Of a DNA stretch of 64,000 bases, positions 22,901 through 34,800 are shown in pieces. Below the pieces are notes generated by a model. That model had not been told where the DNA came from, made no database searches, and was given only the letters and a program-made list of their open reading frames with translations. A program made the translations under genes and the position numbers. Positions within the stretch are counted from its first letter, which is position 1. Each line of letters begins with the position of its first letter. Source of the DNA: Spinacia oleracea (Eukaryota; Streptophyta; Magnoliopsida; Caryophyllales; Amaranthaceae); NCBI RefSeq assembly GCF_020520425.1, contig NC_079487.1, positions 109,650,141 to 109,714,140 of the forward strand, given 5' to 3'.

Positions 22901-25900
22901 CTACAGCCAGCGGTGCTAAGGCCAGTGTGAACGAATTCAAACACCAGGTTAATTACCACAACTCAGGAAAATGGCCTGCTCCTCCAAAAATCCCACAGTG
23001 CACTTTTACTGAAGATGATTGCAAGGGCATAATTTATCCCCATGATGACCCAATGGTGTTAGCTCTGGATGTGGCTAACAGAAAAATCCATCGAATCCTG
23101 ATAGACGGAGGAAGCTCTGCAAACATTCTATTCTGGCCAGCTTTCCAAGAGCTGCAGATTGAAGAGAAGCACGTAAAGCCAGTTAGCTACCCAGTAATTG
23201 GTTTCACAGGAGCAACGGTGATACCAGAAGGAATAGTTAGCTTACCTGTCCAAATTGGGCAGGGGAAAGATATCAAGGATGTCATGGTTGATTTCATGAT
23301 AGTCAAGGTACCCGCAGCATACAATGCCATTCTGGGCAGACCATTTATTCATGATGCAGGAGCAGTGGTGTCTACTTATCACCTCACCATGATGTACACA
23401 ACGAATGATAACAGATCAGCTAAGGTCAGGGGAAACCAAGAGCAGGCTAAGAGATGCTACCACACAGCCCTGAAACAGCCACCCAGACCCCCGCCCCTGG
23501 CAGAGGCAGACATTCCCTTGTCCAGAAAGAGAAAGAGAGCAGAGCGTAAAAAAGACGCACTACTGGACATGGAGAATTTTGAGCATCGTGAAGAAGGACT
23601 GTTAAAACCAGCCCCAGCAGAAGAAACAGAAGAGATAGAGCTGGAGGAAGGAGTAGAGGACAGAACAGTCCGAATTGGCACAGATATAGACCTTTCCCTG
23701 AGGGTAAATATCATCGATCTGTTGCGAGAGCACGCGGACATATTTGCCTTCTCTGCCGACGAAATGCCAGGGATTGATCCCAACGTCATGGTCCACAGGT
23801 TGAATGTTAATAGAGAAGTCAGACCGGTGAAACAGAAGAAAAGAGCTTTTTCGACAGAGAAGAATGTAGCCATCCAGGAAGAAATCAGCAAACTATTAGC
23901 AGCCAAATTCATAGAAGAGTGTGATTACCCGGAATGGTTGGCTAACGTTGTGATAGTAAAGAAAGCAAATGGTCAATGGAGGATGTGCGTAGACTTTACA
24001 GACCTAAACAGGGCTTGTCCGAAGGATTGCTACCCGTTACCCAGAATAGATCAACTGGTGGATTCCACCAGCGGGCATGCCCTGCTGAGTTTCATGGATG
24101 CCTTTTCGGGCTATCACCAGATCAGTTTGTTAGAATCAGACCGGAAAAAAGCCGCCTTCATCACAGACGCCGGAGTTTACAACTACAGGGCTATGCCATT
24201 TGGTCTAAAGAACGCAGGGGCCACATACCAGAAACTGGTAGACAAAATATTTGCAGGACAAAAAGGCCGAAACGTGGAGGTGTATGTAGATAATTCCATA
24301 GTCAAGAGCAAAAAGGAGGGTGATCACATTAAGGATCTGAAGGAAACTTTTGCAACATTGAGGCAATTTGGTATGAAATTAAACCCAAAAAAATGCGTGT
24401 TCGGTGTTAAGTCTGGAAAGTTTTTGGGATTCCTGGTCAGTCAAAGAGGAATTGATGCCAACCCAGAAAAAGTAGAGGCCATACTCAACCTACCAGAACC
24501 AAAAAACATACGAGACATCCAGAGGTTGACTGGGAAAATGGCAGCACTCACCAGGTTCATCAGCAAGTCCGCAGACAAGTCTCTCCCCTTTTTCCAGGTG
24601 CTAAAAGGAAACAAAACATTTAAGTGGGGAGAGGAGCAAGAGAAAGCATTCAAGGAGGTGAAGAACCATTTGAAAAGCCTCCCAACCATAGCCAGACCAG
24701 AAGTGGGGGACATATTACAGCTATACATCTCTGCCTCCAAGAAAACTGTAGCAGCAGCTCTGGTAGTCGAGAAGGATAAAATCCAGCAGCCAGTCTACTT
24801 TGTCAGCCACATCCTCAACCCAGCAGAACAGAGGTACCCCCTGATTGAAAAAATGGCCTTCGCCATCATGATAGCTGCCAGGAAATTGAAACCATACTTT
24901 GACGCGCATAAAGTGCAAGTGTTGACTAATCAGCCTTTAGAGAAGTCATTGCAGAGGCTAGATACCTCTGGTAGACTCCTGAAATGGGCAGTGGAACTCT
25001 CAGAATATGACATCGAGTACAAACCCAGAACCGCCATAAAAGCACAGGCACTGGCAGATTTCATTGCAGAGGCATCATACGAGGAGGAGGAAGAACCATT
25101 GGGGACTTGGCAGATCTCAGTAGACGGCTCCGCCGCAGTCACAGGGTCGGGCGCAGGTATCATAATGGTGTCACCAGAAGGCAACATTTTCGAATATGCT
25201 ATAAAATTTAAATTCAAAGCTTCAAATAACGAAGCAGAGTATGAGGCGGCAATCGCAGGAATCCAGATGTGCAAAGCAGCAGATGCTAAGAAAATAGTGC
25301 TCAAAACCGATTCACAGCTGGTGGCCAGCCAATATAGAGGCGAATATGAAGCCAGAGAACCGTCTATGCAGAGGTACTTGGCCTTGATGAAAGAAGCAGT
25401 AGCCCAGCTAGAAAGCTTTGAGATTCAACTGGTTCCCAGGGCAGAGAACAGTCAAGCAGACGCCCTATCCAAGTTAGCAAGTTCGACGCTACAGGACTTG
25501 GAAAGAACAGTGATGGTAGAGGTCCAGGAAGAAAAGAGCATTGACAAAAAGCCTTTAGTCAACTTCATTGACACTGAGCCACAGTGGTATGACAGTATAG
25601 TCTCATACAAGCTGGGAAGGGGCCTTCCCACAGCAGAGCAAGAGCAGAAAAAAGTAAAACGAAACGAGCATTGGTTCGTCATTTACCAGGGTAAGCTGTA
25701 CAAGAAATCGTTTTCGTTGCCTCTGCTGAGATGCATATCAGCAGAGGAGTCACAACGAGTCATTGAAGAAATACACGAGGGAATATGTGGAAACCACATA
25801 GGCGGCAGGACATTAGCCTTGAAAGCTCTCAGAGCAGGATATTATTGGCCAACCATGGTAAGTGATTCTCAAGCATATGTTAAAAAGTGCGACAAGTGCC

Positions 25901-28900
25901 AGAAATTCGCCCCAGTGATCAACCAACCCTCTAATGACTTACAGCCAATCATCAACCCCATACCATTCGCCCAGTGGGGAATGGATATTCTGGGACCATT
26001 CACAGCAGCAAGCGGGGGAAGAAAATTCCTGATCGTGGCAGTTGACTATTTTACTAAGTGGATCGAGGCAGAGCCCACTAAAAGCATAACAGCCAAGCGG
26101 ATGAAGGATTTCATCTGGAAGAACATTGTGACAAGGTTCGGCATCCCAGAAAGTTTGGTCTTCGATCATGGAACACAGTTCGACTGCACTCCTATAAAGG
26201 ATTATTGCGCTGAACTAAGAATAAAATTCGCATACGCATCTGTGTGCCATCCCCAGAGCAATGGTCAGGCAGAGGCAGCAAATAAACAAATCCTGGGAGC
26301 ACTGCGAAAGAAGGTAGAAGATTTTAAGGGTGCATGGGCCGACCTTATTCCAGAGATCTTATGGTCCAACAGGACCACTGAAAAAGAAGCAACAGGAGAA
26401 AGTCCTTACAAACTAGCTTTTGGGGCTGAGGCGGTCCTGCCTGTCGAAGTAGGTCTACCTAGCTTTAGAGTGCAGTACTATGAGGAAGGCACTAATGAGC
26501 AGCGTATGAGGGAAGCATTAGATCTCTTACCAGAAGTCAGGCTGCAAGCAGAACTCAAGTTGGCAGCAAACAAAGAAAAAATGAGCAGGGCATACAACAA
26601 GAGGGTAAAGCACAGACCTATGCAAGTGGGGGATCTGGTCCTCAGAAGAACAGCTGCCACTGGAAAGGGAAAGGCAGAAGGAAAATTCTCTGCCAATTGG
26701 GAAGGACCTTACCAGATCACAAAAGAGGTAGCCCCAGGCTCATACCATCTAATGACGATGGAAGGAAGAGAATTGAAGAATAGCTGGAATGCCAACATGC
26801 TAAAGAAATACTATGTATAGACACAAGAAGTTAATACTATAACAAGGCAATAGAAGCCAGAGTAGTTCTTCACTTTTGTAATTTTCCACGCTTACAAGCA
26901 TAATAAAAATTGGCCCAGCTACCTTCGATAAGAAGAAAGTGCGTCAGGTCTCTTGGAAAGGTAAAAGGTGAACGGCTAAAACTCGTAAAAAAAAAAAAGG
27001 GGGGAAACGCTACCCACGAATAACTTGGTCTGATCAACCAAGTTATTGGGTAAGTTTTTTCTCAACGAGATTTAAGCAAAAACGTTTCTCGAGCTTTGTC
27101 CTGGCCAAAGCCAGGACAATTCAATAATACGCAGCCAAAGTAGGCTGGAATAAATATGAAGATAATTTTTGAGCTTTGTCCTGGCCAAAGCCAGGACAAT
27201 TCAATAATACGCAGCCAAAGTAGGCTGGAATAAATATGAAGATAATTTTTGAGCTTTGTCCTGGCCAAAGCCAGGACAATTCAATAATACGCAGCCAAAG
27301 TAGGCTGGAATAAATATGAAGATACTTTTTGAGCTTTGTCCTGGCCAAAGCCAGGACAATCCAATAATACGCAGCCAAAGTAGGCTGGAATAAATATGAA
27401 GATACCTTGTGAGCTTTGTCCTGACCAAAGCCAGGACAATTCAATCATACTCAGCCCAAAGAAGGCTGAAGTAAATACAAAAACACTTCTTGAGTTTTGT
27501 CCTGGCCAAAGCCAGGACAATTCAATAAGGCACAGCCAAAATAGGCTGAAGCAAATGCGAAAACACTTCTCAGTTTTTGTCCCGGCCAAAGCCAGGACAA
27601 CTCAACAATACACAGTCCAAAACAGGTCGAGACGAATATAGAAATACTTTTTGAATTTTGCCCTGGCCAAAGCCAGGACAATCAAGCATGCAAAGTGGGC
27701 CAAATGGAAATATGGGGGAAACAAAACAATAAAAAAAAATTTTGCAAGCAAAAAGCAACAAGGTAAAAGGCAACATAAGCACGACGAGTTAACAAACAAC
27801 GGGACCGACGGCTATACCTCAAAAACTTATGCAATGTACAGCCCTACAAAAATGGCCACTGTTGATCAAAACTAAAAACGATAAAAATTATCCCAGAAAC
27901 AAATTCTTACTCTCCACGCAGGGAGGACAAAAACAACCAGAAAATAAACTACGCATTGGCTGAGGTAGTACAAGATGAACATGGGGACAGCCGCCTGTGC
28001 CATTATTGCCCAACATCATCTTCAGCATCAGACAGAGGCAATTCCCCAGGGTGAACATTCTCAACACAATGATCAGGCACCCCATCATCTTCTGGCACCG
28101 CACCGCCCGCAGCTAGAGACGCTTGCTCGGCCTCCCTCTTCTTTCTCAAAAGCTCAACATGGAGCCCAGCCAACCAAGCAGCTTCGATTGGAGACCAGTC
28201 AAGATCAGGATGCTTCTCTTGCACTATTAGCGAAGCAGCCTTCCACCCGCCATCATAGCTCTGAGTGCGCAGAGCATACTGCTCATCTGACCGACGGAAG
28301 TCGCGAACGGCAGCCGCAAGCTGATCTTCGATGGAGTTCTGCAGTTGGGCCATCTCATTGTCATGAGACTGCTCAACAGAGAGAAAGTCTTGCTGGAGAG
28401 CCTCAATTTTCTGCTGTCCGGTGACCAGATCAATTTGGGCCTGAGAAAAGTTAGCCTGCAGCTGATCACGCTCTTCAGTAACAAGCTTCAATTGATCATT
28501 AGCCGAAGTAAGACAAGTCGAAGATAACTCCAGATCAGCAGTGAGCTCCTCAATTCTCTTCTTTTGGGCCTCTATGTGAGCAACGCTGGCAGCAAGTCGT
28601 TTCTGGTAGACTATGAAGACTTCTGTCAACTCACGAACAGCGTTGCCACACTAAGAACACAGAAAAAGAGACAAGCATTATAAGTTGGTGCATAACAAAA
28701 GAAACGAACCAATGTACCAAAGGAGAAGAGAAGTAAACCAAGTATACCTCCATGACCTTCTGGCAGGCATTCGCCCCAGGAGTATACAAACGCTCTTTCG
28801 GCAGGTCGCTGGGCAACTGCAGACCTCTTAACATCCTCAGGGCAAGCGTCCCGCCTTTCTCAGGGTAGTTCCCATATAAGCTTTCTGACTCGGACACATC

Positions 28901-31862
28901 CCAGCGCGGGACAAAAGTACGATCCAAAGCAGCAGGACCAGAGAAGATAGCAGCCAGCTCGGGGTCGGCCTGGGGACGAATGTCGAGAAATTCTTTCTCA
29001 ACAAACTCCTTATGCCGACCCGTGATATGCAGGTCAAGATCATCAGCAGCCAGATCACTTCCTTGAAGCTCGTGCTCCAAAAACTGTCGAAGAGAGCTAC
29101 CAGAAGTGTTGCTACGATGGGGATCAGCCGCAGAAGGGGAGGCTCGAAGTTGCTCAGCTCCGCTATCAAACCTAGGTTGTTTCCCAGGACGCTGAACAAA
29201 AGGTGGCTCCTCAGCTTCGATATCCACAGGCTCCGACGCAGAGCCCGAACAACCTGGCTGGTCACATACCTCACCAGCCACCTCCCCAAAATCATGGCCT
29301 GCATCCTCTGTCGGAGCTGCGAGCCCAGCCTCGAAATCGGCTCGGTCACGACGAGAGCCTGACAGAGCACCACGATGGGAAGCTCCGCGAGAGGTCTGCC
29401 CTCGACGAATAGGAGTGCTCGCAGAACCAGTGTTTGTAGAGGAAACCACTCGTGACACTCGGGGAACGATCTCAGAACCGCCACCCCGACCAGAACGGCG
29501 TGTAGAACTTCTCCTGCTGCCCTCTATTTGGTCAGCCAAAATTTGATACCCATTCGCAGCAGGATCGGGGGGAGCAGCGCAGATGAAAGAGCCATCAGCT
29601 CGAACACCCAATTCCTCAAGATTCAAGAATTGACGACCTAAAACAAAAAAAAAGGAGTAAGCAAAAAAAAAAAAAAAAATAAAAAAAATAAAAAAAATAA
29701 AAAAAACTCGCACAAAGAGAAAAGAAAACGTGAAGTGAAAAAGTAACACAGAACTAACCTTGAGGGTGAGTAGAACAAAGAAACATAGCGGACAGCACGT
29801 CATTCCGCAGAACATAACTTGAATGCGGAAGCCAAACACGAGGCAACCGCCCAACCTCTTTACCAGCAGCATTAAACTTGGGCTCAGATGAAAAATGCTC
29901 AAAAGCCCTCTCCTCCAAGACAGCACCATCCAAAATCTCGACTCCCTCTAGCCGAGTCCGAGGTCTAACAAAGCCCCGAGCAACAGGAAAGTCAGCAGGG
30001 ACAGCGAGCCAGTAAAACCTATCCTTCCACTCCTTTTGGCCAGTAGGCATCCCATGGCAGGTCAATCTTCCACGATTGCAATAGATGGAAAACCAGCCAA
30101 TCTTGTTCCCAGTACCGCTGTTGCGCAGATGATGGACTCGCTTGCAGAGAGAAAGGGTCTCAGGAAACTCCAAAAACCGGCAGACCCAAATATAGCTGAT
30201 CAAAGTACGAACAGCGAAGGGATGGAGCTGAGCTAAGCAAACGTTGAAGGCACGAAGAATCTTCACCAGGGTAGGATCCAGAGGAAAGCGCAGACCAAAA
30301 TCCAGACTATAGGCATAAACGCCTATGCACCCCTCTGGTGGATGAGTAATCCGAGCATCATCGTCTGGCACGATGAGTCGATAACCATCAGGCAGACCAT
30401 AAAACTCTTTACCAACAACAGCGTGATTCTCTTTTCGCGCATCATCAGTCCACTTAGTGTTCAGCTTCGCGTGTAAGGGACCAAAAGCAGAGGCTTCAGA
30501 AAGGTAGGGTGTCGAATCCCCAGGAACGACATTCTCTTCCACGTAGTTGGGAAAAGGCCTCATCTCATTCACCTGGGCCAAAATATCCTCCCCACCAGCT
30601 TGCCCACCCACGGAAATAGTGACATGGTTGGCCATCATAGAACGAAAAATAGATTCCCGGCGTCTGTAAACACGCAAAGACAGTTCAGACTCATTAGCTC
30701 CAGCAAGCTGTTCAAAATCATCTAACCAGGCCTGTTCAGACAGAGGCTGAACATCAAGCCCTGGGGGGACATTGGACGGCGGATTTATCCTAACTATCCG
30801 CGACAGATAATCATGGCGCATCTCCCTAAGAGTTTGACGTAAAGATGGGGACAGGTCGGCCGTAGAGTCAGGACACCCAGAATCACCCGCATCTGGGGGG
30901 GGCGGCTCCTCCCCAGAGGATTCATCGTCAGAGGACAAAGGAATCACAACAGGCACAGAGCGAGACAAAACATCATGCATTGATTTGGTTCTGTGCTCAG
31001 CAGAAGCCCGAGTCTCCTCATCAGAAGATAAAGAGACAGAGGAGGGAGAAGAGGTAACATAGGAAGCAGAGGAAACGCTTTTAGCGCCCGAGCTACTAAG
31101 GTTTTGGCTATCAGATGCATCAGACATTATGAACTGAAAGTCACAGGACAAGGGAAAAGGGCACAAAAGTAAATAACAAAAAAAAAAAAGGGGAAAAACT
31201 ACTCAACAATGGCGGAAGTTCAAAAACGACTTAACAATGGCGAAAAATACCAGAAATTGAAACCCCAAAGAAAGACACTAAAATCAAGCGAACAACAAAC
31301 AAAAGTCGTGCAAAAGAATCGAAAAAAACAGCAAAAAATAGAAACTTACCGGAAAAAGAAGATAGAGTTAGAATCAAAAGAAACACAGCAACGAAAACCT
31401 CCCTTCGCGAAATGGCAAACGAAAACACGAGGGGCAAATGACCACCACAAGCAACAAGAACACTAGCAATCGACCGGAAAAGTGACGGCAAACACAAAAA
31501 TGTGCAAAAGATCGAATTTTGAGAAGACTTTTGCAAATAACAAGCAACGGAAAATGAGAGCACTCGAATGTTTTTCTCAGAAACACCAAGGAGAGAGAAG
31601 GTAAGAAATGAAGATGAAGAAGGAAGGAAGTTACTTTTTTCTCTTTAAAAGCCAAAGAAGAACGGCTAGGATGCGAGCAACGATACAGTTGCACAAGCAG
31701 GATGAAGGACACGTGTAGACCTCAATACAACCAAACTTAATCATGATGAAGGACGGTCCAGATTGAGCGACGATTCCAATTGACTCTTCGGATGGGCAAC
31801 GCGTGGCACGAGGAAAAGCCGGTTAAAATCCCCAAAATTTCTTACCATTCAGAAAGCCCGCC

Positions 31863-31899
<37 letters not shown>

Positions 31900-34800
31900 T
31901 CTACTCTGGAGGGACTGGTAGGAAGAAAATACACAGCCAGGACAAAAGCAAAAAACCAACAAAACAAGCATTGCAGCCCCAAAGAGTCCAGATCAAGGAC
32001 AGAAGAGCAGACCTGACTTAAAAGGTCAACTCTACTCTTGAGGGACTAGTTGTACGGGGTCATATCCAGATCAAGGACAGAAGAGCAGACCTGACTTAAA
32101 AGGTCAGCTCTACTCTTGAGGGACTAGTTGTACGGGATCATATCCAGAGAGGGCAGAACATAAATGACAGAGCAAACCCTGACACCCAGGGCACACCCAA
32201 GTCAAAGAAAGACTCTAAACCCCAAGCCAAGTATATGCAGCCCAGGCAGATCAAACCTCCCCAGATCACGTGTAAAGACACAGAGCAGAGCTAGGCAAAG
32301 CTGCATCAGTCCAAGAAGGGACCTGCAGGCTAAACGACAACGACAAGGAATAAAGTACATCGCCGTCATACACGTGGCGGCATCTGAGTAGGCCAAAGTA
32401 CAGAATAGTACGCCTATAAATAGCACCCACATCATTCATGATGGGACAGATTCTTACACACGGTACTTGCTCCACCTTCTCTCTATATTCCCTCTCTAAA
32501 GACTTCTTACCTATTTGCTGACTTAGGCATCGGAGGGGGTTTCCTCGGTTAAACCCCCGAGGTTAGCTCACGTTTGCTCTGCTTGACAGGGCCAAGGCAC
32601 TCCGGAACGTCCTCCCAGTTCCATACTCCGGAACAAGGATGACAGAATAGGAGAATTGGGTGTGATATTGAGTAATTATAATATGATTCTTAGGATTTGC
32701 ACTAGATTTTCTGAGTTATAGATAAAGGGGGATTAAATTATTATTAATTGCAGTGAGATTTATTGATTTGTTTTTATAATACCTGATCAGTAGCATACGT
32801 GCGTTTTAATAAAGTATGATTTTAGAACTGTGAATAAATTAGTTAAGGTATAGCTTATGAGTTGTAATTATGTGAACTATTATGTAATGTAGTACACTGG
32901 AATATGAGTAAAAAAATCGAGGAGTTATTTGGACGTACAAGACTTGTTCCAAAGTAGCATATGTCATGGAATGTTGATCAGTCGTGATTGTGAATTGTAT
33001 GTGTGCTTTACATGTATGACCCTTCATTTTACCACAAACACTTGTGTAAGCGTAGGATCTCGATCTTCTGAATCAATGAGTTATTTGGACCTGCAAGACT
33101 TGTTCCCAAAGTAGGATATGTAGTTTATGTCACGGAATGTTGGTCAGATTGTGAATTGTATGTGTGGTTTACATGTATGACCCTTCATTTTACCTCAAAT
33201 ACTTGTGTTGGATCCTTAACTTTTGGACATATCTTGGTTTTGGACTCTTGAGTGTCTTGTTTGCTTCATGTAGGAATTAGGTCGAACAACAGACTTTGTT
33301 CCCTATAATATTTCTTATAGTCTATGTTACTCAAGTTTTAAGAGTGTCATGCATCTGATGTATTAGGGGTAACTTTTAACAACTTTGTTTTTGACACAGA
33401 TCTGGTATGATAATGTCCCTCACCCTAAGCTAGTGGAATACAAGAAAGACCAGCATTGGGTTGTCAAGTCAGGTGATCATTTTGTTTTTCCTGGAGGTGG
33501 AACCCAATTTAAGGAAGGTGTTGCAAACTATATCCAATTTATTGAAAAGGTATACTTTTCGATTTCGTTCTGGAATTTGAAACAATTGGAGAGTCTTTTT
33601 ATTGTATTATCTAGGTGTGAAAGATCTGTTATTTTTTAACTTTTTTATGCCAACTTGTAGCAGAATTTACAACATTTTCCCTTCTGTTTGTAGATATTCT
33701 TTGTCGCCTTTAAATGCCTTTAAACTGACTCTTCTTTAACTTTTTTCTAGGCTATACCCATTGTCAAATGGGGTCAGAACATTAGGGTTGTTCTTGATGT
33801 TGGTTGTGGAGTTGCCAGCTTTGGAGGACATTTATTGGACAGAGATGTTCTTACAATGTCATTGGCCCCTAAGGATGAACACGAAGCTCAAATACAGTTT
33901 GCTCTAGAACGTGGAATTCCAGCTACTCTTTCTGTTATTGGAACTCAACAACTGACATTTCCAGACAATGCCTATGATCTCATTCATTGTGCTAGGTGCA
34001 GGGTTCATTGGGATGCAGATGGTACTTCATGATAACAACCTCAGTTTCGTTTTTAAGTTCTCTTACGTGTCTCATTCTAGTATTTTCGACAACATGAAAT
34101 AACTATATGTTGCTAAATTAGGGAAATGAGGGATTATATTAGAAAATGCTTCGTGCAGCAATTAACTATTACTCTAATCCGCACTTTAGCCACACAATTC
34201 CCCTATCTGCCTCAGTGCCTCCTGACCTCCTGTAATTATGCTATAGTATTATATCTGCTAATATAGTACACAACACAGAAGCAGAGTCTTAGGTTCATTT
34301 CCCTGTATCTCGAGGATGGAAGTCATTTGTTGACAAATAGGATAGGGAAGGGAAAAAAAAAAAGACGAATTGGGCCTTAGTACAGGGAGGTGGTTTAAGT
34401 TCACTGGTTTTAAAAGACGGATAAACTGTCACAAATTTTCATTTTGGTGCTCAAATATACGGAGTAGCTCTGTGCATGCAAGGATACTTGAGCTGTTTGC
34501 CGGCTTTTCTGTGGTGTAGTAATTACTGTACTATGAGTTTCTCAATCAATAAGGACTTTGTTTTGGATCTGGCTTATGTTCTGGTTTATACTTTATCATT
34601 GTAGGTGGCAAACCCTTACTGGAGCTCAACAGAGTTCTGAGGCCTGGAGGGTTCTTCATCTGGTCTGCTACACCAGTCTATCGCAAGGATGAAAAGGATG
34701 TGACCGTATGGAACTGTATGTCAAATTCAATATCCTAATTTGATGTAAAAAAGTGTTGAATTTTTCAGTCCTGTGATCTCTGTGGTATGCTTTCTTGCAG

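Larger units (their letters stand above)
20726..32635 (+). mobile_element. Tat-type Ty3/Gypsy LTR retrotransposon, apparently whole, in PMT intron 1
   Basis: Two 507-bp direct repeats (20726-21232 and 32129-32635) starting TGTACGGG and ending GGAACA flank an internal region; AGGAT lies immediately outside both (20721-20725 and 32636-32640) as a 5-bp target duplication. Order of parts: LTR, primer-binding-like TGGCGC site, long gag-pol frame, 80-bp tandem array, antisense coding region, purine tract, LTR. A tandem second RNase H-like domain and an antisense gene 3' of pol are traits I associate with the Tat lineage. The LTRs look identical by eye, so the insertion should be very young. The element is in the sense orientation of the host gene. 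It looks whole. Confidence 0.93.

Noticed and set aside
23457-23912. 151-codon minus-strand frame within gag-pol
   Set aside because: Shadow of the long plus-strand pol frame; serine-rich composition from the opposite strand, with no domain.
27121-27589. Repetitive minus-strand frames reading WLRIIELSWLWPGQ-like repeats
   Set aside because: They are translations of the 80-bp tandem array in several frames, not a real repeat protein.
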